The notes under the pieces: model-generated
The model's database searches: none
Told to the model about the DNA's origin: nothing
What the model saw: only the letters and a program-made list of their open reading frames with translations
Translations under genes and position numbers: made by a program
Source: an uncultured Coprococcus sp.
GTDB taxonomy: Bacteria > Bacillota > Clostridia > Lachnospirales > Lachnospiraceae
Length of the DNA: 30,198 nucleotides
NCBI GenBank assembly: GCA_900548215.1
Contig: URJI01000024.1
Coordinates: 1 to 30,198, forward strand
Direction of reading: 5' to 3'
Shown here: positions 1 through 8,076 of the stretch, in pieces
Layout: each line of letters opens with the position of its first letter
How positions within the stretch are numbered: position 1 is the stretch's first letter

Positions 1-461
1 AACACCCCGAAACAGGGCAGAAATTATACAGAAACGCAAAAAAATCAAAGCTACACGAAACCTGTGATTCTCTCTATGTCTTACAAACACAAAATTTTCT
101 TCACGTTATATACAGCCAATTAATTATACAGAAAATCAAATTTCGCATGGGTTGTGATGGAATATTGATTATTTGTAATATATTTAAACCTATAGTCTGA
201 GGCAGATTCATACCATTTTCAAAGCAAAACAAAATAAAATACCGACAACATATAAACTACTCATTTAATATACTCAATTTGTTGTGTGCCGTCGATAACA
301 CAGGCTATAACATCAGCAAATAAAATCCACAACTCGTATAACAACTCATATAAACACTCATATGCTCGCCTAACTGCATAACTTACCCATACTCCCACTC
401 GCCAATTTTCCTAAAAGTGCATAATTTTATCACTTTATGAAAATAAACTTCCAAAAAGCGA
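1..461. other. AT-rich intergenic stretch, no gene seen
   Basis: No reading frame here has a ribosome binding site or a recognisable product. The stretch is AT-rich. The 13-mer AATTATACAGAAA occurs twice (22-34 and 122-134), exactly 100 bases apart, and a short imperfect ACAACTCATAT-like tandem lies around 330-365. No function is assigned to either. The stretch lies downstream of the dlt-like operon terminator. Confidence 0.5.
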
Positions 462-520
462 CAAAACAAAAAAATATTTTATCTTTTCGTCATATTGCAA
501 CGAAAAAGATAAAATATTTT
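462..520 (-). terminator. Rho-independent terminator of the dlt-like operon
   Basis: A 17-bp inverted repeat (471-487 with 504-520) brackets a loop of about 16 bases. On the minus strand it is followed by a long T-rich run (about 474 down to 462). It lies about 70 bases past the stop codon of the last dlt-like gene. The stem is very AT-rich, but its length and the T-run make termination of minus-strand transcripts likely. Confidence 0.75.
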
Positions 521-591
521 ACATATACAAGCTTGCTTATTCAAAAAGGTAAAAACGCCGAGTTATCTCTCATTTCACATTCATCTCACTG

Positions 592-1587
592 TTATCGATC
601 ATCAGTCACATATATCTTTCCTTTTTTGAGAACCTTCTTATAATACTTGTACGCCTCGTTCCACTCAGCATACAGGCTGTCCTTACGCTTATCCTCAAAT
701 GCATAATTTGATGTGAGGTAATCTGCCAGATATGCTGTGGTCTTGCGCGCACCGTAACAGTTCAGGTGACGCCCTGCATCCCTTGTGTCCATGCTCCAGT
801 TGATCTTATACTTTCCGGTCATCAGATTCATATCAAGGAATTCTATATCAGCCTCATCCGTGTATTTCACCATGGCATTGTGCTTCTCATAATTCCATGA
901 CTGCATAGTAGGAAACTCGACAAATACCAGATCTATACTTTCCTCCCTGCATCTTTTAACAAGCTTATCAAGGAAGAATCTGGACAGACTCGGAATGTTC
1001 TCTATGCCATCACTTTCTACCATGACATCCTTCCCTTTATACGGCATAGTCTTTCTGCTTAGATATTGCCCCCTTGATATACATCTATATGTGTAACTCC
1101 GGCTTTTGAAGCTGTCTGATGCCTGCATTGATTTCCACCTGTCATGATATCTGACGAGCGGAATATAGGTCTCCGCAAGAGACCGGACATCCTTCTCAAA
1201 TCGGTTTGTATTGTTCATTCCTTCCCACAAAAGATCCACATCAAGCACAACCACCTTTGGCTTTTGACACGACAATATCTCATTTAGTATATCCAGAGTT
1301 TCAACTATATTCTGTCCCCCCTCTGCTGCCACATATGTCGGAATACCATATTTTCCCCACACATACATAGGCGAATATCCACTGTATGCATTGCTGTTTC
1401 CAAGAACCACCACATCCAGCGAATCCTTCGGTTCTCCATAAAACGCCCTGGCATTTGCATTTACAAGACCACCTTTCGGATCACTTGTCTTTGGCTGAAA
1501 TACCAGACATCCAAAGACAACTATCCCCAATGCTATAGCCAGAAAAACAATACCTTTTACGAGATTTAACACACTCTTCTTCTTCAT
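592..1587 (-). CDS. DltD-like SGNH-fold membrane-anchored protein
   Basis: A 331-residue protein with one N-terminal membrane anchor (roughly residues 9-29) and an extracytoplasmic SGNH-hydrolase-like domain. The block I serine sits in VVVLGNSNAYSGYSP, and a block V-like DAGRHLNCYGA near the C-terminus supplies Asp and His. The family is known in dlt operons (DltD), where it helps transfer D-alanine to teichoic acid outside the membrane, so its place after the MBOAT gene fits. The start is the ATG at 1587, with a weak GGTGG upstream; a longer reading from TTG at 1632 has no ribosome binding site. It is the last gene of the operon, 57 bases after dltB. Overall similarity to classical DltD is weak by eye, so I call it DltD-like. 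Another SGNH acyl-handling protein is possible. Confidence 0.7.
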   Translation of the reverse strand: MKKKSVLNLVKGIVFLAIALGIVVFGCLVFQPKTSDPKGGLVNANARAFYGEPKDSLDVVVLGNSNAYSGYSPMYVWGKYGIPTYVAAEGGQNIVETLDILNEILSCQKPKVVVLDVDLLWEGMNNTNRFEKDVRSLAETYIPLVRYHDRWKSMQASDSFKSRSYTYRCISRGQYLSRKTMPYKGKDVMVESDGIENIPSLSRFFLDKLVKRCREESIDLVFVEFPTMQSWNYEKHNAMVKYTDEADIEFLDMNLMTGKYKINWSMDTRDAGRHLNCYGARKTTAYLADYLTSNYAFEDKRKDSLYAEWNEAYKYYKKVLKKGKIYVTDDR

Positions 1588-1644
1588 GCTTACCACCACA
1601 TTATTCCAATTTTGTTCACCGTCATACAACAATTTATCAAATCA

Positions 1645-3234
1645 TCAGAACTGTGCATATATAAATCCTGCAACCTCATATCCCTTGCCATAGGCGCCAA
1701 ATATTATCACGCTGAATATCAGCACATAGTAAACCGCCCATCTGAGCACGATATTTTTTTCTGCAAGTTCTTCCCTTAGATGATGTCCCTGTTCCCTGTA
1801 AATACCAACTGCCAGCAGGATCAGCGCACCGGCCACAAGAACTAAGAAATCTGCCATGTCGATTCTCACCGTCATAAGTGAGCCCGTGATGACCGGATCA
1901 AATGAGAAGTTTTTGAACATAGATGTGAACATATGTCCAAACACAGTGAGATCGTCTGCTCTGAACATGAGCATTCCCACATTTACAAATAAAAATGTTC
2001 TGACAACCTGAAGCGACCTGTATATCCTGCCATGCCTGTTCACATGCATTGCGTCAAACATCTTTTTAAATAACGGCTCGGTCAGAAGTCCCAGAATCAT
2101 GATTCCCCAGTAATAAAGTCCGTACATGACATATTTCCAGCTGGCGCCGTGCCATATACCGGTTCCAAACCACACAATAAACATGGCGATGGACATAGGC
2201 ACAAATGTTGCAAAAAATGTATTCATATGCTCCCTGGTCTTCTTGCTGAGTTTTACGAAAGGCTTCGAGAGCGATACGGAGTAGAATACATAGTCTTTAA
2301 ACCAGGATCCCAGTGTCATATGCCATCTTCTCCAGAACTCACTTACAGTCTTCGATATAAATGGCTGGTTGAAGTTCTCTGATAAAGTGACACCGAACAT
2401 CTGAGCACTTCCCCTTACTATATCCATACATCCCGAAAACTCTGCATAGAGCTGCAGCGTGTACAGCAGCATACCGGTTATGACGTACAATCCGCTGTAA
2501 TCACTGAAATTGTCAAATATCTGATTAACATACATATTTGCACGGTCAGCAATGACCATCTTCTTGAAAAACCCCCATGTCATGAGCTGAAGTCCCATTG
2601 TCATATTCCTGTAGCTGAACTTATGTCCCTCATAAAGAGAGTCGCCAATAAGGTCAAATCTAGCGATTGGGCCTTCAACTATCTGAGGGAAAAATACGAG
2701 AAACAGCGCTATCTTGCCAAACTTATCCGTTGCCCTGTATTTGCCCCTGTACACATCCACGATGTAGCTGACCGCAGAGAGTGTATAGAACGAAATTCCA
2801 AGCGGCAGTACCATTTTGTGCATAGGGTTGCCAATATTTACATGGAAAAGTCCCAGCAGATCCGTGAACACACTGCCAATAAATTCCGAATATTTCAGAT
2901 ACACAAGCACTCCAACGTTGATCAGAACCACACATACGCACACGCATTTTTTCTGCCAGCCTATGACTGCCTTATACTCTTTTTTGTTCTCCCGCGGCAA
3001 GGTCTTCTTCGCCATGGTATAGCCATCGTCTATCTTGTTCAGCAGCAAGCCGCCTACGTATATCGTCAGCGTCCCTGCCAGAATGAACACAATGTATTTG
3101 CCCGAATTGATAAAGTAAAATATATAGCTGAATACCAGCAATACTTTCCACCTATACTTAAGCGGTACAATGTTGTATATCAGAAAAGAGCCAAATAATA
3201 TAAACACAATGTAAGCTATCGACGTATATGCCAT
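1645..3234 (-). CDS. dltB: MBOAT-family membrane acyltransferase, DltB-like
   Basis: A polytopic membrane protein of 529 residues with the MBOAT signature. The probable catalytic histidine is in GIWHGASW (His362), with a second conserved WRRWHMT histidine at about 305 and the QLYAEFSGCMDI segment at about 261-272. DltB-type proteins pass D-alanine from the carrier protein DltC across the membrane. At 529 residues it is longer than the roughly 400 of classical DltB and is nearer in size to AlgI/PatA-type MBOATs. The extra length is largely a C-terminal hydrophobic extension. The start is supported by an AGGAGAG site upstream. It lies between the carrier gene (79 bases upstream) and the SGNH gene. 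The MBOAT class is certain; transfer of D-alanine specifically is inferred from the neighbours. Confidence 0.85.
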   Translation of the reverse strand: MAYTSIAYIVFILFGSFLIYNIVPLKYRWKVLLVFSYIFYFINSGKYIVFILAGTLTIYVGGLLLNKIDDGYTMAKKTLPRENKKEYKAVIGWQKKCVCVCVVLINVGVLVYLKYSEFIGSVFTDLLGLFHVNIGNPMHKMVLPLGISFYTLSAVSYIVDVYRGKYRATDKFGKIALFLVFFPQIVEGPIARFDLIGDSLYEGHKFSYRNMTMGLQLMTWGFFKKMVIADRANMYVNQIFDNFSDYSGLYVITGMLLYTLQLYAEFSGCMDIVRGSAQMFGVTLSENFNQPFISKTVSEFWRRWHMTLGSWFKDYVFYSVSLSKPFVKLSKKTREHMNTFFATFVPMSIAMFIVWFGTGIWHGASWKYVMYGLYYWGIMILGLLTEPLFKKMFDAMHVNRHGRIYRSLQVVRTFLFVNVGMLMFRADDLTVFGHMFTSMFKNFSFDPVITGSLMTVRIDMADFLVLVAGALILLAVGIYREQGHHLREELAEKNIVLRWAVYYVLIFSVIIFGAYGKGYEVAGFIYAQF

Positions 3235-3313
3235 AATAAAATCTCTCCTGCAATGTATTTTGGAAGCTGCCTGCTATGCACCAACGACAATGCACTTCTC
3301 GCGCTGCCAGCTT

Positions 3314-3541
3314 TTATTCATCTTCCAGTCTCTTTATAAGATCATATATAGTCTGCACTGTCCTGAAATTTTCCGGAGTGATATCCACAGGGGATATGTC
3401 AACATCAAATTCATCACTGATCTGAAGCACAAGTGTCACCATAGTTATTGAATCAAGCACACCATGGCCTATCAGATCTGTCTCATTCTCGTAATCTACT
3501 CCTGGTTTAACCTCATTTAAAATCTTTAATAATTCTTCCAT
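3314..3541 (-). CDS. dltC: Acyl (D-alanyl) carrier protein DltC
   Basis: A 75-residue carrier protein. The phosphopantetheine attachment serine is Ser31 in GHGVLDSITMV, followed by the acidic helix region expected of carrier proteins. DltC accepts the aminoacyl group from DltA as a thioester on the phosphopantetheine arm and offers it to the MBOAT partner. I take the ATG at 3541 because a GGAGG site lies 9 bases upstream of it. The longer reading from 3559 would start inside that ribosome binding site. The gene lies 108 bases after dltA and 79 bases before dltB. The A-C-B-D order differs from the common A-B-C-D. The carrier class is certain; the cargo depends on the ligase. Confidence 0.85.
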   Translation of the reverse strand: MEELLKILNEVKPGVDYENETDLIGHGVLDSITMVTLVLQISDEFDVDISPVDITPENFRTVQTIYDLIKRLEDE

Positions 3542-3649
3542 GATTTTTATCCTCCTCATATCATATAGTAGTAATTTTTAGAGCCCCTCTCCGGGGTCAT
3601 CATAACTTTTAATTCATAGTCTGTCCGGCATCAACAGCCAGCACATTAC

Positions 3650-5266
3650 TTAAATATATTCCGCTTTAAGCCGCTTCCGGTCTATCTTGCCATTTGCATT
3701 GTGAGGCATAGCTGTCACCCTCACAAATCTGCCAGGCTCCATGTAATGCGGTACCCGCCTGCGGAATGCCCCTAAAAGTTCAGCGTCATCCTTCTTCCTG
3801 CCCTCATATATGAATACGATCTTGTCATCTGCCTCATCATATATACACGCATAGCTTCTTATTCCATCTATCGCCCCCGCCGCTGCCTCTATCTCACCCA
3901 GCTCTATCCGGTAGCCCATGTGCTTTATCTGATAATCCTTCCTCGAGATATACACCAGCTCACCATAGCGGTTATACTTCACCAGATCGCCGGTTCTGTA
4001 CACCAGCTCAGGGTATTTGTCATTCAGCGGATTCTGGACAAATGCATCTCTGGTCTTTTCATCATTGCCATAATATCCCAGAGCCACAAATGATCCTCTG
4101 ACGTAAAGCTCGCCTTCCCTGCTGTAGCCTGTCTCTGGATCCACGTCCGGAGACACCTCACAGCCATCCGAATCGATCACATACACATCGCAGTTGTCAC
4201 ACGCATATCCCATAGGAAGCGGCTCATCGTCCCTAAAAGGTCTGTCCACAATGTAATACGTGCATATATCCGTAGTCTCCGTCGGGCCAAACAGATTGGC
4301 ATACACGGCATCCGGAAGATTCTGTATCCAGTAGTTGAGCGGCCTGGTCGGCATGACCTCGCCGGCAAACAGCACTTTCTTCAGTTCCGGAAGCTTTGCA
4401 TATTGGAACATCTTGTAATTTGCCACTATCTGAAGTGCCGATGGCACCCAGTAAATTGTATTTATCTTATACGTGGCAAGAAACTCCATGAGTTTCATCG
4501 GGAATGTGAAATACGCCTTCGGTATGATATACAGCGTCGCCCCGCTCTTTAATGTACTGTAAAGATCCGACACCGACATGCTGAAATAAAAGGGTGTCTG
4601 ATTTCCAAATACCGTATTCTCGTCTATTCCAAATGTCTCGGTGTACCAGTTTATGTAAGCTATGATATTTGCATGGGACACCACCGCGCCCTTTGGGACT
4701 CCTGTCGATCCTGACGTAAACAGTACATATGCCGGATCCGTGTCTATCATCTTTCTCCTTATGTCCTTTAGCACATCAACCGGAACATCGTCGTCCAGGT
4801 CATCCAGGTTGAGTATGGCTATGTGGCTTGCCTCTGCACTGCTGTCGCTTGGTTTGCAGCTGCCTGCTTGGTTTGCGGCTGCACTGCTTGTGGCTGCGCT
4901 CACGTGGTCTCTCACCATTTTCTCAGCTTGCTCCATGTGAACCGAGTCTGTCACAATTGCAGCCGGTCTTAGCGTGCCAAGAATTGCCTCCGCTCTGACA
5001 TCCGGCATCTCAACATCCAGAACCACATAAAAATTGCCACTGTACATAACTCCCATATAAGCCGCAACACTCTCTGGCTTCTTATCCAGAAGCACCGCCA
5101 CCGGTTTTATATGTTCGCCACCTGTCATCTTATGTATCCAGGCGCCAATCTTTTTTGCCATGAGCTCTAACTGACTGTATGTGACACCGCCATTTTCATC
5201 TGCCACAGCCAGCTTATCAGGATATCTCTCCGCCGACCTCTCTATAAATTCAAGTACGTTCTTCAC
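3650..5266 (-). CDS. dltA: DltA-like amino-acid:carrier-protein ligase
   Basis: A 538-residue cytosolic adenylation enzyme that activates an amino acid with ATP and loads it on the carrier protein. Visible core motifs are the P-loop TSGSTGVPKG (about 184-193), GPTETT (about 327-332), a GELYVRG segment, YRTGDLVKYNRYGELVY with the hinge, and NGKIDRKRLK with the catalytic lysine at the C-terminus. It starts with GTG at 5266 behind a perfect GAGGTGATC site. Two oddities: a low-complexity Ala/Ser/Asn-rich insert at about 123-148 lengthens the N-terminal lobe, and LFAGEVMP has Ala301 where Bacillus DltA has the FCGE cysteine linked to D-alanine selection. It is the first gene of a four-gene operon, with carrier, MBOAT and SGNH genes downstream. 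The ligase class is firm; D-alanine as substrate is likely but not certain. Confidence 0.85.
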   Translation of the reverse strand: MKNVLEFIERSAERYPDKLAVADENGGVTYSQLELMAKKIGAWIHKMTGGEHIKPVAVLLDKKPESVAAYMGVMYSGNFYVVLDVEMPDVRAEAILGTLRPAAIVTDSVHMEQAEKMVRDHVSAATSSAAANQAGSCKPSDSSAEASHIAILNLDDLDDDVPVDVLKDIRRKMIDTDPAYVLFTSGSTGVPKGAVVSHANIIAYINWYTETFGIDENTVFGNQTPFYFSMSVSDLYSTLKSGATLYIIPKAYFTFPMKLMEFLATYKINTIYWVPSALQIVANYKMFQYAKLPELKKVLFAGEVMPTRPLNYWIQNLPDAVYANLFGPTETTDICTYYIVDRPFRDDEPLPMGYACDNCDVYVIDSDGCEVSPDVDPETGYSREGELYVRGSFVALGYYGNDEKTRDAFVQNPLNDKYPELVYRTGDLVKYNRYGELVYISRKDYQIKHMGYRIELGEIEAAAGAIDGIRSYACIYDEADDKIVFIYEGRKKDDAELLGAFRRRVPHYMEPGRFVRVTAMPHNANGKIDRKRLKAEYI

Positions 5267-5311
5267 CAGATCACCTCGTCATATAATTAGTCTCTCTCCC
5301 AAGTTAGCTAG

Positions 5312-5340
5312 ATTATATGTCTATGGCTTGCTCGTATCAA
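5312..5340 (-). promoter_or_regulatory. Sigma-A type promoter of the dlt-like operon
   Basis: On the minus strand TTGATA (5340-5335) is followed after 17 bases by TATAAT (5317-5312). It predicts a transcript start near 5305, about 40 bases before the dltA GTG. The match is 5 of 6 and 6 of 6 with ideal spacing, so this is the best promoter candidate in the 280-base gap between dltA and the fructokinase gene. Confidence 0.7.
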
Positions 5341-5474
5341 CTTAATAACCATTCAGCATCTTTAAATATAAGTAAGAGATCTTACAGCTCGAATGAAACT
5401 GTCTTATGTAGCCGTTGCAGAAAAATCCGCTTATTTGAGACAGTGCAATAAAGACTGACCGATTGATTCTACGC

Positions 5475-5504
5475 ACAAAAATAGAGCCCGGCTTTGCCGG
5501 GCTC
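5475..5504 (-). terminator. Rho-independent terminator of the fructoside operon
   Basis: A perfect 9-bp GC-rich stem GAGCCCGGC/GCCGGGCTC (5484-5492 with 5496-5504) has a 3-base loop. On the minus strand it is followed by TATTTTTG. It lies 44 bases past the fructokinase stop and separates that operon from the dlt-like promoter. Confidence 0.9.
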
Positions 5505-5547
5505 CCAGGGGAAAGTTATATGTGAAAAAATTAATTGGGGGTCTAGT

Positions 5548-6519
5548 CTACTGCGGCTCTCCCGCAAGTCTCTTTAGTGTCTCGCACTCTTCCGGAATGG
5601 ATCTGAGTCCTCCGCGTTTTTCAACGCACAGGCTCGCAACCGCATTTCCGTATCTTGCGTATTCCGCAAGTTCATCTATGGTGAATTCCTCCAGGGGCTT
5701 ATCAACCTTGATAAGCTGCGATACAAATGCCCCCCAGAATGAGTCACCAGCTCCCGTCGTGTCAACTACATTGCTGACAAATCCGGGAACCTTTCTGCTG
5801 CCATCCCTGCTGCATATCAGCACACCCTCACTTCCCAGGGTGACCGCAACAAGTCTGACGCCTCTTCCCAGAAGATACTCTGCTGCCTCAGAAGGGTCGG
5901 AAAATGGAGTGAGGAGTGCTGTCTCTTCGTCCGAAAGCTTCATTATATCTACAAATGGAAGAATACTCTTCATCCTCTCCATCGCATTTTCTCTGCTGTC
6001 CCACAGAGGTGCTCTGTAGTTTGGATCATACGATATCACCGCGCCATATTTCTTTGCCTCCTTCACCGCCTGAAACGTGGTGGTCCTTGCCGGCTCATCC
6101 GTAAGTGAAAGTGAACCTATATGGAACACCTTTGTATCTCTGAGCAGTTCGGCGTCAACCTCCTTATAGCAGAGCATTGTATCCGCACCAGGCTTTCTGG
6201 CAAATGAGAATTCACGTTCTCCTTTCTCATCCAGAGTGACAAATGCCAATGTGGTAAATACCGTGTCATCAACCACTATGCCTCTTGTCTCTATTCCAGC
6301 CTGTTTTGCAGTCTCAACCAGGAAATTGCCGTGCATGTCATCTCCGACCTTACCAATGAAGGCGGTTTTAAGACCGGCCTTACCGGCCGCCGTGAGCATG
6401 TTCACCGGAGCACCGCCGGGATTCTGCTCGAAGAGCTTCATCCCGGAATCAGTTTTTCCGGCAGGGGTAAAATCTATCAGGAACTCACCAAGAGCCACAA
6501 CATCATATTTCTTTTCCAT
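5548..6519 (-). CDS. PfkB-family fructokinase
   Basis: A 323-residue cytosolic sugar kinase of the ribokinase/PfkB family. Signature 1 is GGAPVNMLTAAGKAG near residues 35-49, with an early GEFLIDFTP. Signature 2 is VDTTGAGDSFWGAF, which holds the catalytic base aspartate and the anion hole. Its expected reaction is ATP-dependent phosphorylation of fructose to fructose 6-phosphate. An AAGGAGG site precedes the ATG. The gene follows the GH32 gene by 21 bases and is last in the operon, so it should phosphorylate fructose released in the cytosol. The symbols scrK or cscK are used for such enzymes; sequence alone cannot exclude another ketose or nucleoside as substrate, but the context makes fructose by far the most likely. 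Confidence 0.88.
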   Translation of the reverse strand: MEKKYDVVALGEFLIDFTPAGKTDSGMKLFEQNPGGAPVNMLTAAGKAGLKTAFIGKVGDDMHGNFLVETAKQAGIETRGIVVDDTVFTTLAFVTLDEKGEREFSFARKPGADTMLCYKEVDAELLRDTKVFHIGSLSLTDEPARTTTFQAVKEAKKYGAVISYDPNYRAPLWDSRENAMERMKSILPFVDIMKLSDEETALLTPFSDPSEAAEYLLGRGVRLVAVTLGSEGVLICSRDGSRKVPGFVSNVVDTTGAGDSFWGAFVSQLIKVDKPLEEFTIDELAEYARYGNAVASLCVEKRGGLRSIPEECETLKRLAGEPQ

Positions 6520-6540
6520 GTTGGATCCTCCTTATGAATT

Positions 6541-8019
6541 TTACTTTCCTGTGATCTCTATGTCATAGAATTCTACTCTTGCATCCTGAGCAAGAAGTCC
6601 TGTCTCAAATTCAGGTTTTGCGTAAATCCTGTAGGTGAATGCAACCTGTTCTCCAACAAACACTTCTACCATATCATGGTCAACGATAATCTTAACATCT
6701 ATCTCACTGCCCTCTGTTATGTCAAATGTCTTCTCGCACACTCTGACTCCATCAGGACCCGGCTCAGTTGCAGGAGGTACAGCCTGACAGGACTGAACCC
6801 AGAATGGATCAACTCCCATCGGAAGATTTACCAGTGACACTCTCTGCATAGCCACATCAAATTCAAGAAGCAGGCATCCACTTGCCTCTTTATCAGATTT
6901 GAGCAGTATTCCGAAATGGTCATATACCTCTCTAGGCATGATCTTGCACTTCAGCATGTAGCTCTCCTCGCTGTGTCCCAGGAAGCCGTATGTACATGTG
7001 CTTACTGAATCCATCTCAACCAGTCTGTCTCCGTGAAGCTCTGCCTTTCCAAGTACAGGGATGTAATCCCATGCCACAGGCTTCTCAAAAACATGCTCAT
7101 ACTCCTTTGGAAGCTTTACATCAAGTCCGCCATCCTCAGTGGCAACAACCTCATGTGGCACGCAGAAAGTTCCGCCCCAGTACCACTCGCCTCTGTCGCT
7201 TCTGTCTGCTCTGTCGTGAGCCCAGCCGAAGTAGAAGCGTCTGCCGTCATCATCCTGCATGGACTTGGCTGCGTAGAATCTTCTTCCGCCTATGCCATCC
7301 TTCTTTGGCTTTCTCCAAGGTCCAAATGGTGACTTTGCTACTCTGTATATTGTGTTTACATATTCTGAAAATCTTGAATATGAGAGATACCAGTTGTCTC
7401 CCATCTTGTACATCTCAGGGCACTCAGGACAGTTGGTGTGTCCCGGTGAATATATCGGTCCGTAATATTCCCAGTTGACAAGATCCTTTGATCTATAGAG
7501 AACTATACATCCTCTTCTTGTTATCGGCATGTCAAGCCTTCTCGCCGATATGAGGATCCAATAGCATTTGTCCTCCTCATTGTAGAATACATATGGATCT
7601 CTCCAGTCAAGCTTCTCATAAAGCTCTATCATAGGTGTGATGACCGGATTGGCTGCGTCTTTCACCCATGTTATTCCGTCATCGCTTGTTGCATGGCATA
7701 TTGTCTGCTGATACTCTGCAGTTAAGCAGTAGCCTGTGTAAAATGCATGGTATTTGCCCTCTCCATATATGACTGAACCCGTCCACACTCCTGATGCATC
7801 CGGCTCATCGCCCTCTCCCGGATAGAGTGCTGTCGGAAGCTCCTCCCAGTGCACCAGATCATCTGATACACTGTGGCTCCATGTGGTTCTGAGTCTTGCA
7901 GGATATACTGTAGTTCCCGGAGGGGAAGTCAGTGAAAATATATGATATTTGCCTTCGTGATAGAATGGTATTGCGTCTCCTGTGGAATCAGCGAAGGACA
8001 TTTTTCTAAAAATCTCCAT
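6541..8019 (-). CDS. Cytosolic GH32 beta-fructosidase (Aec43/FosGH2-like)
   Basis: A 492-residue glycoside hydrolase of family 32: an N-terminal five-bladed propeller with a C-terminal beta-sandwich. The RDP motif is in LDWRDPYVFYNEEDK and the acid/base glutamate is in NCPECPEMYKMGDNWY. The usual WMNDPNG nucleophile motif is replaced by TGDAIPFYHEGKYHIF, where the aspartate of GDAIPF is the likely nucleophile. From memory this is a feature of the EcAec43-like GH32 branch linked to short fructooligosaccharide use. There is no signal peptide, so it should cleave fructosides after import. It follows the permease gene by 57 bases and precedes fructokinase by 21. The ribosome binding site AAAGGAC is moderate. 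GH32 membership is strong; the exact substrate (sucrose, kestose, inulobiose or another fructoside) is unknown. Confidence 0.85.
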   Translation of the reverse strand: MEIFRKMSFADSTGDAIPFYHEGKYHIFSLTSPPGTTVYPARLRTTWSHSVSDDLVHWEELPTALYPGEGDEPDASGVWTGSVIYGEGKYHAFYTGYCLTAEYQQTICHATSDDGITWVKDAANPVITPMIELYEKLDWRDPYVFYNEEDKCYWILISARRLDMPITRRGCIVLYRSKDLVNWEYYGPIYSPGHTNCPECPEMYKMGDNWYLSYSRFSEYVNTIYRVAKSPFGPWRKPKKDGIGGRRFYAAKSMQDDDGRRFYFGWAHDRADRSDRGEWYWGGTFCVPHEVVATEDGGLDVKLPKEYEHVFEKPVAWDYIPVLGKAELHGDRLVEMDSVSTCTYGFLGHSEESYMLKCKIMPREVYDHFGILLKSDKEASGCLLLEFDVAMQRVSLVNLPMGVDPFWVQSCQAVPPATEPGPDGVRVCEKTFDITEGSEIDVKIIVDHDMVEVFVGEQVAFTYRIYAKPEFETGLLAQDARVEFYDIEITGK

Positions 8020-8076
8020 ATCATTAGTCCTTTCTATATTAAGTAGTTATTTGCCAATTGTGCCTGTTCCGTCTGA

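Noticed and set aside
437..643. 68-codon plus-strand frame at the left end
   Set aside because: It runs through the terminator hairpin and into the opposite-strand DltD-like gene; AT-rich and without a ribosome binding site.
2623..3198. 191-codon plus-strand reading frame opposite the MBOAT gene
   Set aside because: It is antisense to a gene with clear family motifs, has no ribosome binding site and a composition typical of a shadow frame.
3577..3605. CCCC/GGGG hairpin between dltA and dltC as a terminator
   Set aside because: The stem is only four pairs and no T-run follows on the minus strand; at most a weak attenuating structure.
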